A DNA stretch of 64,000 bases from assembly GCF_022568835.1 (NCBI RefSeq), contig NZ_JAKZHV010000001.1, positions 496,001-560,000 of the forward strand, read 5' to 3'. The position numbers and the translations under genes were made by a program. This document shows, piece by piece, positions 34,288 to 41,902 of the stretch (its first letter is position 1; the number at the start of each line of letters is the position of its first letter). The notes beneath the pieces were generated by a model that saw nothing but the letters and a program-made list of their open reading frames with translations, ran no database searches and was not told where the DNA came from. This DNA is from Arsenicicoccus piscis (GTDB lineage Bacteria; Actinomycetota; Actinomycetes; Actinomycetales; Dermatophilaceae).

Positions 34288-35282
34288 CAGAGCGAGCCCT
34301 GCACGTCCTTGACCATCTGCTGCCACGAGCTGGGCGCAGAGGTGGCGACGTACCAGGAGAAGCCGTCGATCTCGACGATCTTCTTGCTCTTCGCAGCATC
34401 CGTGGTCCCCACGAGACCGTTGTTGAGCACGTCCAGCGCGGGCGCCTGCTTCTGACCGACCACCTTGGCGCGGTCGAGGACGAAGAGCACGCCCGGGTTG
34501 TGCTGGACGAAGAACTCCTGGCTGATCTCCTCGCCGTGGCCGCCCTTGTCGTCCAGCGGGGCGCCGGTGGGCTTGTAGCCGAAGTCCTGGTAGACCGTGC
34601 CGAACCGCGAGCCCGGGCCGTAGGCGCTGACCGTGCCGTCGGAGACCTGGACGACCATCGCGGTCTTGCCCGAGCCACTTGCAGACTTCTTGACCGTGGC
34701 GACGTCGCTCGCGACCGAGTCCATCAGGTCCTTGGCCCGCTGCTCCTTGCCGAAGATCGAGCCCAGCTGCGTGACCCGCTCGGACGTGAGCGTGAAGGTG
34801 TCCGCCGGCTTCTTCGAACGCACCGACATGTCGATCACGGCAGGCGCGAACTTCTCGAGCTCCTTGACGACTTCTGGTGTGCCACTGCGCGATCCGACGA
34901 TGACCAGGTCGGGGTTCATCGCAGCGATCGCCTCGTAGTCGGGCTCGAAGAGGGTGCCGACCTGGGTCGCCTTCTCGTAGCTCGCGAGGTCTGCCGGGAG
35001 GGCCGAGCTCGCCTTCGGCACCGCGTCGACCTCGACGCCGAGGTCGGTCAGGGTGCGGATGACGCTCCAGTCGGTGGCGACGACGGTCTTGGGGTTGGCC
35101 GGCACCTGAACCATGCGCCCCTGCGCATCGGTGATGCTCACGGAGCCGGCCGACGCCTCGCTCGCGGCGGAGGACCCGGCCGACGTCGGTCCGCCGGTAG
35201 AGCTGCCGCATCCGGCGGCGAGAAGGGCGGCGGTCGCGAGGGCGGCGAGGGCTCCGGCACGGCGGGAGCGGGTGATGGTCAT
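34287..35282 (-). CDS. Iron-siderophore ABC transporter substrate-binding lipoprotein
   Basis: A 331-residue binding protein. The signal peptide and lipobox (ALLAAGCGSS, Cys about 24) are followed by a Ser/Ala linker and a periplasmic-binding-protein-like fold of the TroA/FecB class: VVATDWSVIRTLTDLGVEVD, FEPDYEAIAAMNPDLVIVGSRSG and a long backbone helix around residues 185-215. ATG 35282 gives the expected signal sequence. Its stop and the permease start overlap by 1 nt (TGATG). The gene lies about 75 bp downstream of an iron box. Confidence 0.93.
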   Translation of the reverse strand: MTITRSRRAGALAALATAALLAAGCGSSTGGPTSAGSSAASEASAGSVSITDAQGRMVQVPANPKTVVATDWSVIRTLTDLGVEVDAVPKASSALPADLASYEKATQVGTLFEPDYEAIAAMNPDLVIVGSRSGTPEVVKELEKFAPAVIDMSVRSKKPADTFTLTSERVTQLGSIFGKEQRAKDLMDSVASDVATVKKSASGSGKTAMVVQVSDGTVSAYGPGSRFGTVYQDFGYKPTGAPLDDKGGHGEEISQEFFVQHNPGVLFVLDRAKVVGQKQAPALDVLNNGLVGTTDAAKSKKIVEIDGFSWYVATSAPSSWQQMVKDVQGSL

Positions 35283-35357
35283 CAGGTCGTGCCTTTCGGG
35301 TGGGGGTGTGGCGATGGCCTGGTGCACCTGTCGGGGATCAGATAAGAATTGCCTGAG

Positions 35358-35376
35358 TTAGGTGAGCCTTACCTTA
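35358..35376. promoter_or_regulatory. IdeR/DtxR iron box
   Basis: TTAGGTGAGCCTTACCTTA matches the 19-bp iron-box consensus TTAGGTNAGNCTNACCTAA in nearly all positions. It lies 76 bp upstream of the binding-protein start codon, so the importer should be repressed when iron is plentiful. Confidence 0.9.
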
Positions 35377-35489
35377 ACCGCACACCGCCGTCTCGCCCAA
35401 CCCGGGAGACGGCTGATGCCCCCGGCCCGCCGACCCTCTGCTGGAGACTGTGCGTGCGGGGCCGACTCATACCCTGCGGTCGCTGCCAC

Positions 35490-35625
35490 CGGCGACCGTG
35501 AGCTGCTCCGCCTCGTCTACTGGGAAAGCCTCACCCTCGACCAAGCAGCCACCGTCATCGGCATCACCCACCCCGCTGCCCGTAAGCGCGCTCAACGAGC
35601 TCGTGAGCAGCTGCGTGGCCGCGCT
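35490..35625 (+). pseudogene. ECF sigma factor, region 4 remnant
   Basis: The plus-strand frame encodes GDRELLRLVYWESLTLDQAA and TVIGITHPAARKRAQRAREQLR, a sigma-70 region 4 helix-turn-helix. Upstream there is no region 2, and downstream the frame runs into the YoeB gene on the other strand. Only the last 45 residues of a former sigma factor remain, marking the left border of the accessory island. Confidence 0.7.
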
Positions 35626-35896
35626 ACTCGTAGCGGGTCCACGTCCGCAGGACGTGGACGACCCGCTCGTCCGGCACGACCTCGTACACGAGCCGGTGCT
35701 GGATGTTGATCCGCCGCGAGTAACAGCCGGCGAGATCGCCGACCAGCTTCTCGTACCGAGGGGGCGTGGCGAACGGATCCGCAGCCAGGACCGCAAGCAG
35801 GACCTGAGCCTTCACCCTCAACGCTGAGGATGTGAGCTTCTTGGCGTCCTTCTGGGCCTGGCGCGAGTAGACCAGAGTCCAGGGGTCGCTGCTCAC
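35624..35896 (-). CDS. yoeB: Txe/YoeB-family mRNA endonuclease toxin
   Basis: A 90-residue RelE-fold toxin: TLVYSRQAQKDAKKLTSS at the start, PRYEKLVGDLAGCYSRRINIQHRLVYEV in the middle and the conserved ending VHVLRTWTRYE. The Glu, Arg, His and terminal Tyr residues used for ribosome-dependent mRNA cleavage are present. It overlaps the antitoxin gene by 4 nt. Toxin activity is expected to be blocked by the YefM protein encoded first. Confidence 0.93.
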   Translation of the reverse strand: MSSDPWTLVYSRQAQKDAKKLTSSALRVKAQVLLAVLAADPFATPPRYEKLVGDLAGCYSRRINIQHRLVYEVVPDERVVHVLRTWTRYE

Positions 35897-36135
35897 CAGT
35901 CCAGCTCGGTCGAGCCGGACTCGATGCCCTCGGCACGCGCCTTGCGGATCGACTCAGACATCCCGGGCACGGACTCGAGGAGCAGGGTCTCCTGGATCGC
36001 ACGCCAGTCGTCCTCGCCGATCAGCACGGCATTGCCTCGCTGACCGGTGATGGTCAGCGGCTCAGACTCCTCGTTGACCTGATCGATCAGCCGGTACAGG
36101 TTTGCTCGTGCCGAGGTAGCGGTCACCGCGGTCAT
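35893..36135 (-). CDS. yefM: Phd/YefM-family antitoxin
   Basis: An 80-residue antitoxin starting MTAVTATSARANLYRLIDQV, with TITGQRGNAVLIGEDDWRAIQETLLL, the Phd/YefM core, and a flexible acidic C-terminus (AEGIESGSTELDW) that wraps the toxin. I chose ATG 36135, preceded by GGAGGTGGAG, over an ATG five codons upstream. A perfect dyad lies 22 bp upstream, consistent with conditional autorepression by the YefM-YoeB complex. Confidence 0.93.
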   Translation of the reverse strand: MTAVTATSARANLYRLIDQVNEESEPLTITGQRGNAVLIGEDDWRAIQETLLLESVPGMSESIRKARAEGIESGSTELDW

Positions 36136-36156
36136 GTTCTCCACCTCCATCGCAAC

Positions 36157-36174
36157 CGTACGTCATCACGTACG
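36157..36174. promoter_or_regulatory. YefM autoregulatory operator
   Basis: CGTACGT-catc-ACGTACG is a perfect 7-bp dyad with a 4-bp spacer directly upstream of yefM. YefM/Phd operators contain TGTACA-like palindromes. Position and symmetry support this role. Confidence 0.65.
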
Positions 36175-36450
36175 TTTTCTCCCCGGCCAACATACCCTTC
36201 CGAGGTCTGAGCGCAGGACCTGCTTGTCGCGGAGGGGAGTCCTTTGGCCGCCGAGGTGCCGCAAACCCACGGAAGAGAGGCCTTGACGGGCACGGGGCCT
36301 TCGAAGCGGGACTGGAACGGGTCATCAACACCGAGAGTGTCGACGGGTCCGCGGCCCGACCCGCCAGTCGCGCCTCATGCACTCGATCTCTGGTGATATG
36401 GGCGAACCACGAGAGGGCACTTACATAGAGTGTGGGACAGGCCCTATGCC
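36175..36450. other. Non-coding gap between yefM and the Abi gene
   Basis: No frame here has homology I recognise and codon usage does not look protein-like. It contains the yefM promoter region and the 3' flank of the Abi gene. I see no hairpin or repeat of note. Confidence 0.5.
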
Positions 36451-37419
36451 TCAGGCCTTAGGCCGCCTCCGCACTTTCGTGACACCGTGGTAGTAGAGCG
36501 GGTCCTGCTTGACCAGGGTAAACACCTCATCGAGGACCTCGTGACGCTGGTCGGGGCCGTGGAACAGGGCAACATTGGCGAAGGCGACCATCATCGACTT
36601 GGGATCAGCGTCCCGCAGTTCCTTGTCGAATATTCGCGGCTTCTTTGGGGAGGCCGTGGTCGGCCGCATCCAGAGGCGGGCATGGTGGGAGACCTGGTTA
36701 CGAAGCACAGTAAGCGACTCGATGTTCGTATGAAACATCGGATGCTTGATCTCAAGCGCGTGGGCGACCGACCTCCAGGCAACCCGGTCCGGGTCGCTCG
36801 TCCCGTCGCATTCGGTGATGAAGTGGGACAGTGTGCCCAGCGTGAACGAGTCGACGACAGCCCACAGTGGCAGATCCTTGACGTAGCCGACCAACTCTTC
36901 GTGGCGAGCCTCCTCGTACTTCTTAGGTCGGTCCCGTCTACTGGCCCCCGCGAGGTCAGTGATGTGGTCATCAACATAGGGTTCCCCATGACGCAGGACG
37001 CTTTGAAGGACGGATCGCACCATGTCCACTTGGCTGCCCGGCTTCCTGCGCAGATACTGCTCCGCCTGCAGGTACGAGCAGGCATCGAACCGCGAACAGT
37101 ACTCGTCCACGATGAGCGCGCGCAGACGCCACTCGACCTGCCGCAGACCCTTGTAGAGGAGCTGAGCGACGGCGTGATCCCGGTCGATCATGCGGAACAC
37201 GTCATCGGGCGTAGAGCTGGCGATGCCAGCTGTCCGCTGAGACGCGAGCAGCCGGTAGTTGCGGGCGTACCCAAGGAAGTAGTGGAAGTTGACCGTACTG
37301 AGGCGGGCGACGTGATCATCCATGATGGTGTCCGCGGGGAAGTAGGAACGCTCGTAGAGGTATTCCACTTTCTGCTCCGGCCCCAGAAAAGGCACTGCGT
37401 CGACCATGTGCGTGAGCAT
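36451..37419 (-). CDS. Abi_2 (AbiD/AbiF-like) HEPN abortive-infection protein
   Basis: A 322-residue protein of the Abi_2 family, implicated in phage abortive infection. The opening FLGPEQKVEYLYERSYF, VNFHYFLGYARNYR, and the helix GLRQVEWRLRALIVDEY are family hallmarks. The catalytic HEPN RNase motif is RNQVSH (Arg240, His245; RX4-6H). No signal peptide or membrane segment is visible. Base composition and codon use are lower in GC than most neighbours, suggesting transfer. A strong 34-bp palindrome lies 50 bp upstream. Related AbiF genes are known to be preceded by a structured RNA. The gene sits between a toxin-antitoxin module and transposase remnants. Confidence 0.85.
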   Translation of the reverse strand: MLTHMVDAVPFLGPEQKVEYLYERSYFPADTIMDDHVARLSTVNFHYFLGYARNYRLLASQRTAGIASSTPDDVFRMIDRDHAVAQLLYKGLRQVEWRLRALIVDEYCSRFDACSYLQAEQYLRRKPGSQVDMVRSVLQSVLRHGEPYVDDHITDLAGASRRDRPKKYEEARHEELVGYVKDLPLWAVVDSFTLGTLSHFITECDGTSDPDRVAWRSVAHALEIKHPMFHTNIESLTVLRNQVSHHARLWMRPTTASPKKPRIFDKELRDADPKSMMVAFANVALFHGPDQRHEVLDEVFTLVKQDPLYYHGVTKVRRRPKA

Positions 37420-37466
37420 AGACGGCTGCGACTGCTGAACGTCACGACTGGGCCGAGGGCAGGTGA

Positions 37467-37508
37467 CACGCAGTTGCCCCCTCGCTCGAGCGAGGGGGCA
37501 ACTGTGTG
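37467..37508. ncRNA. Candidate structured RNA / long palindrome upstream of Abi gene
   Basis: Positions 37471-37504 form a perfect 34-bp palindrome (arms cagttgccccctcgctc and its complement), extendable by four more pairs including one G-T. As RNA on the minus strand it makes a stem of about 15-19 bp ending about 50 nt before the Abi start codon. There is no T-tract, so a terminator is unlikely. By analogy to AbiF-associated RNAs it could be a regulatory or guide-like RNA. The palindrome is directly seen; the RNA role is inference. Confidence 0.4.
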
Positions 37509-38427
37509 CGAGGACCCCCGGTTGCGCATCGTCGAGAGGCTGCGGGGGGACTGTTGCAGACAGGCTAACCTAGTGGCGCACGACGTGCTCAACTTCGACC
37601 CGAATCGATCTCGCCCGAGCGGATCGTGGACGCGCTACGGGGGCTGCTGGCCACCACTCGCCGCGACCCAGGCGCCGTACGCTGCTCACTGAGGCTGGGG
37701 ATGTCTTGACGGAAGGGCGCGGTTTTCGCGGTGAGGGCGGCTCGCGTGGGGTGCGCAGACCTGTTCGGCCTCGAACGGCGTCATGGTGGTCAGTACCCGT
37801 GGGGTCGGTGTCCAGGACGGGGACGAGTGCTCCTCATCACGGTGGAGATACGGGGCGATGGTGTTGTTCCTCGCCGCCCCAGATGGGGGGCGGTACGCCG
37901 AACCCGCATGCGCCAAGGGGACGATCACCGAGCACACCGCTCAGGTGCCGCCCTCCGCACGGCTCACCACCCGGCTCAAGGAGAAGATCGTGACCGCGCT
38001 CTCCGAGCAAGTCCGGTGCGTGCAAGCGGTCGCCGCCGATCTTGGCGTGGCCGGCCGACCGGGATCCGGCAGCTCGGCGCGGCGATGACCGCCCACGCCG
38101 CCGCCGCGCGGGCTCACCCACGACTCGTGCACTCCCTAGGGGTCGCAGCACACCGGATCCGGACGGAACGCTGGCACCGCGACCAGGAGAAGGTGTGGCG
38201 TCGGGTCGAACCGTGGACGACTATCTTCACGAACTTGTGCCCCTGGCAGGTCATCAGCGTCGTCGACGGCCGCGACAGCACCGCGAGGAAGACCTGGCTC
38301 AGGGCCCGGCGCCGGTGGTGGCGCCACCGGGCCCGGGTCGTGGCCGTCGATCGGTCGGCAGCTCTCCGCTCTGCCGTGCCCGGACGTCTGCTCAAGGGGA
38401 GGGTCAGCGTCGACCACTTCCACCTGG

Positions 38428-39855
38428 AGTTGAGTCCAGCAGAGTGGTGTACGAGTTGGTGGCCGTGTCGCTCATGACGTGAGCGGCGGTCACCGGTGAT
38501 TCTTCGAGAGATCTTCCACAACCACCTCGAAGAAGGAGCACACGATGACCGCCTCACCCCACGATATTGACCCTGCCCGGTTTCTGCAGGACCAGCTGGT
38601 CCAGGCCTCACCGGATTTGATGCGGGACATGCTGTCCACGTTCATCAACGCGTTGCTGTCGGCGCAGGCCGACAGTGTGTGTGGCGCGGAGTACGGCACA
38701 CGTGACCCCGACCGGATCAACTCCCGCAACGGGTACCGCCACCGCGAGTTGGACACCCGCGTCGGCACGATCGATGTCGCGATCCCCAAGCTACGCGAGG
38801 GCAGCATGTTCCCCGGCTGGCTACTGGAACGCCACCGCCGCGCCGAGCAGGCCCTGACGACCGTGGTCGCGACCTGCTACCTGCTCGGGGTCAGCACCCG
38901 CCGGATGGACAAACTCGTCCAAACCCTCGGGATCACCGGCCTGTCCAAGTCACAAGTCAGCGTGATGGCCCAGGACCTCGACGCGCAGGTCGAGGCGTTC
39001 CGCACCCGCCCGTTGGACGCCGGCCCCTACACCTTCGTCGCCGCCGACGCGTTGACGATGAAGGTCCGGGAGAACAATCGCGTGGTCAAGATCGCGGTGA
39101 TGATCGCGACAGGTGTCAACGCGGAGGGATACCGCGAAATCCTTGGCGTGCATACGAGTTCGACCGAGTCCGGTCCCGGATGGCTCAGCTTCTTCCGGGA
39201 CCTGGTCGCCCGCGGCCTGACCAGCGCCGGACCGGTCGGGCTCGTCACCTCCGACGCGCACGCCGGCCTCATCGAGGCGATCGGTGCCACCCTGCCCGGC
39301 ACGGGCTGGCAACGATGCCGCACCCACTACGCCGCGAACCTGATGAGTGCCACACCCAAGAGCAGTTGGCCGTGGGTGAAAGCGTTGCTGCACAGCGTGT
39401 ACGACCAACCCGACGCCGACGCGGTCCACGCCCAGTTTGACCGGATCCACGACACCCTCCTCGACAAGCTCCCCGCCGTGGCCGAGCACCTCGAGGCCGC
39501 CCGGGAGGACATCCTCGCGTTCACCGTCTTCCCCAAGGCCTGCTGGCGTCAGATCTGGTCCAACAACCCCAACGAACGCCTGAACCGGGAAGTCCGGCGC
39601 CGCACCGACGTCGTGGGGATCTTCCCCGACCGCGGCGCGGTCATCCGACTCGTCGGAGCTGTCCTGGCCGAGCAGCACGACGAATGGATCGAGATGCGCC
39701 GATACCTCGGACTGGACCTGCTCAAGCAATGCCGAGCCGCTCTCACGGACACACCCGACACCGACGAAGGAGACGACACCATCATCGGCGCGATCAGCGC
39801 CTAACCAACCCAAACGAAGGAATCACCCTCGTACACCACGCAGCAGGACTTGACC
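38428..39855 (+). mobile_element. IS256-family insertion sequence, copy B (1428 bp)
   Basis: Same length, ends and transposase as copy A (405-1832). The target duplication here is 8 bp, ccacctgg, at 38420-38427 and 39856-39863, different from copy A. The two copies are therefore independent insertions and not the ends of one composite transposon. Both have the same orientation, 36.6 kb apart. Confidence 0.94.
38545..39804 (+). CDS. IS256-family transposase (copy B)
   Basis: A 419-residue transposase identical in sequence to the copy A protein, with the same DDE residues and ribosome binding site. Lies in copy B inside the ISL3 remnant. Identity between copies argues that the element is, or was very recently, active in this genome. 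Confidence 0.95.
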   Translation: MTASPHDIDPARFLQDQLVQASPDLMRDMLSTFINALLSAQADSVCGAEYGTRDPDRINSRNGYRHRELDTRVGTIDVAIPKLREGSMFPGWLLERHRRAEQALTTVVATCYLLGVSTRRMDKLVQTLGITGLSKSQVSVMAQDLDAQVEAFRTRPLDAGPYTFVAADALTMKVRENNRVVKIAVMIATGVNAEGYREILGVHTSSTESGPGWLSFFRDLVARGLTSAGPVGLVTSDAHAGLIEAIGATLPGTGWQRCRTHYAANLMSATPKSSWPWVKALLHSVYDQPDADAVHAQFDRIHDTLLDKLPAVAEHLEAAREDILAFTVFPKACWRQIWSNNPNERLNREVRRRTDVVGIFPDRGAVIRLVGAVLAEQHDEWIEMRRYLGLDLLKQCRAALTDTPDTDEGDDTIIGAISA

Positions 39856-40400
39856 CCACCTGGTCAAGCTGGCCAACGACATGGTCACCGCAGTGCGGCG
39901 CCGGGTGTCGTGGGAGACCCGCGGCCGCCGTGGCCGAGGCACCGACCTGACCTCGGCGAACCGGCAGCTGCTGATGGGCGGCTGCGACACCCTGTCCGAC
40001 CGCGGCCGAGCCAAGCTGAAAGCTGTTCTGGGACAGGACGACCCGACCAACCAGATCGACGCCGAGTAAGGCGTCAAGGGAACAGCTCCGCCAAATCCTG
40101 GCGTGCACCACCCTCACGACGCCCAAACGCGACCGCGCGGTCCCCAGCCGGCCGTCACCCTCGCTTCGACACCTGAGACAACCCGGCTGAAGGAGACCAT
40201 CGACACCTGGTGGACAGCCATCGGAACCTCATCCTCACCCCGCCACCAAGGCCAAGACCGCGGCCGCGAACATCACCGTCAAGGACATCAAGAGAACCGG
40301 CCGCGGCTACCGCTCGCACCACAACTACCGATGCTGCATCATGCTCTACAGCGCCGCCCGAACGGCAGCGTCTCTACCCACGCGTTCACGCGGAAAGTCG

Positions 40401-40727
40401 AAGACCCCTTTGTTGACGCTACCTTCCCGATCCCGACCGGTCCGACCGGTCGTGACGAGACCTGAGACGCGGTGTCGGGAGTTCTGATCTGCGTACGCGC
40501 TGAAGTTCAGCGTCGGACACCGACAGCCTTGACGAGTGATCTCGGACGCCAGCCCGGAGTGTCCCGAAACTCTGCTGCTGAGCCTCTCCCCCGCTAGCAG
40601 ACAAGCTCCCTGGGTGTCCATGGCCTGGACTGGCCGAACTTACCGAGCCGGCACGCCACAGCAAACGCCCGGCGAGCGCCATTGGGTGTGCTTCGATGAT
40701 GACCGCCCCGCGTCTTAGGAGGACACC
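40401..40727. other. Gap between ISL3 remnant and HNH gene
   Basis: About 330 bp with no recognisable gene. It contains the palindromic run gaccggtccgaccggtc near 40436 and, at its right end, the AGGAGG ribosome binding site of the HNH gene (40717-40722). GC content is lower than the genome average. It may hold the lost right end of the ISL3 element. Confidence 0.45.
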
Positions 40728-41675
40728 ATGGGCTCACCGACGCCGTGGCTCGTTTCCAACAACGTCAATCTGTTCGACGCTGAATCCGCCCTGCGCGATC
40801 ACCCCTACGTGCTGTGGAGCCAGTCGCCCGGTATCCAGGTCGGCGACCTCGTGTACCTGTACGCGACAAAGCCTGTCGGCTCCGTCACCCATGTCCTGAC
40901 CGTGATCGAACGCGACATCATGGACCCCACCGGCGATCCGAGCATTGAGTATTGGCACGATCGCGCCGCACTGGCGCGTCGGGAAGCCAGGTTGTGGATG
41001 CGGATTCGTCTCGAGCGGATGCTCACCCAGAGCGAACGCGAGGGTTTGTCCCTCGCAGAGCTGCGCGTCGCCAAGCATTCCGACGGCGTGGGGGACAACT
41101 TTCAGGGCCGCCGCAAGATCACCGGGGGGATACGTGAGCTCGTGGATCGCGTCCTCGGGCCTCGCCCATCTCTGATCGATGACGACGCACGCGCGGAGCA
41201 CGCGCCCGCCGACCCGGTAGAGGTAGCGACCCTCGCCGCCCGACTCATCGCAGGTGATTACACCGTTCAGGACACCTACGCCACTGCCAAGACCCGCGGT
41301 AGCGCCCAACGCGCCTTCGCGGACGCTGTGAAAACCAATTACGAGCGCCGATGCGCTGTCACCGGCATCACCAGCCACGACTTCCTCGTCGCCTCTCACA
41401 TCGTGCCCTGGTCCACCGACGAGACCACCCGTCTCGACCCCGCCAACGGAGTGTGCCTGTCCACCCTCATCGACCGGGCCTTCGACACCGGGCGCCTGCA
41501 CCTCACCCCGGACGCGACTGTCGAGATCAACCACTCCCGACTCACCGAAGACCCCGCCCTCGCGGAGATGTTGACTCCCTTCGACGGACAGCCGTTGCGC
41601 AAGCCGACCAAGGCCGCGCCCGCTCGAGCTCACCTCGAACGCAGGTACGCCGCAGACACGAAGTCACCCTCCTAG
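40728..41675 (+). CDS. EVE-HNH endonuclease, probable modification-dependent (type IV) restriction enzyme
   Basis: A 315-residue two-domain protein. The N-terminal about 150 residues resemble an EVE/PUA-like base-reading domain: WLVSNNVNLFDAESALRDHP, SPGIQVGDLVYLYATKPVGSV and the conserved Trp/Tyr positions. The C-terminal part is an HNH_2 nuclease: RRCAVTGITSHDFLVASHIVPWS (catalytic His about 224), then LDPANGVCLSTLIDRAFDTG. EVE-HNH enzymes cut DNA carrying modified cytosines. There is no methyltransferase partner, consistent with type IV restriction. It stands alone between a dead ISL3 element and an IS, with AGGAGG 7 nt before the ATG. Confidence 0.85.
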   Translation: MGSPTPWLVSNNVNLFDAESALRDHPYVLWSQSPGIQVGDLVYLYATKPVGSVTHVLTVIERDIMDPTGDPSIEYWHDRAALARREARLWMRIRLERMLTQSEREGLSLAELRVAKHSDGVGDNFQGRRKITGGIRELVDRVLGPRPSLIDDDARAEHAPADPVEVATLAARLIAGDYTVQDTYATAKTRGSAQRAFADAVKTNYERRCAVTGITSHDFLVASHIVPWSTDETTRLDPANGVCLSTLIDRAFDTGRLHLTPDATVEINHSRLTEDPALAEMLTPFDGQPLRKPTKAAPARAHLERRYAADTKSPS

Positions 41676-41894
41676 CGCGCTTCACGTCCCGGCGGGCGAC
41701 GTTGTGCGGCCTGGCGTCAGCCAGGCGCCATACTGCAACACGGGCGGCCGCCTCGCCTGGAACCGTGAACCGCAGCACTCCCTCCACGACCAGACCCAAC
41801 CTCCCAGAAGTCCTAGACCTGAGAGCAGTACCGGGAGACGACAGCTTAAGTCGGAGACTCGGCTGAGTGGTTTCCACCTGGACCTGAGCTGGTT
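41676..41894. other. Gap between HNH gene and third IS
   Basis: About 220 bp with no recognised gene. Its GC content is below average. I see no terminator hairpin of note. The adjacent 8 bp (41895-41902) are the target duplication of the IS. Confidence 0.45.
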
Positions 41895-41902
41895 CCCCTA
41901 CA

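Larger units (their letters stand above)
37731..40400 (+). pseudogene. ISL3-family transposase remnant, frameshifted and split by IS copy B
   Basis: ISL3-type sequence can be followed through several frames: GCADLFGLE (about 37755), AEPACAKGTITEHTAQVP and ARLTTRLKEKIVTAL (37890-38010), then RWHRDQEKVWRRVEPW, WQVISVVDGRDSTARK and GRVSVDHFHL up to the insertion at 38427. After the element (39864 onward) it resumes with VKLANDMVTAVRRRVSWETR. It meets a stop at 40069 and shows further frame changes before the ending VKDIKRTGRGYRSHHNYR near 40310. It is an old dead element later hit by copy B; the 8-bp duplication is ccacctgg. Confidence 0.85.

Noticed and set aside
37471..37504. Rho-independent terminator
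   Set aside because: No T-tract on either strand, and it lies upstream of, not after, the Abi gene. I kept it as a candidate RNA instead.
37560..37695. Remnant of an antibiotic-biosynthesis-monooxygenase-like protein (ERIVDALRGLLATTRRDP)
   Set aside because: Only about 30 residues fit, with no neighbouring sequence to support it. Too weak to list as a feature.
405..39855. Composite transposon formed by IS copies A and B
   Set aside because: The two copies have different target duplications, each flanking a single copy, and the outer ends do not share one. They are two separate insertions.
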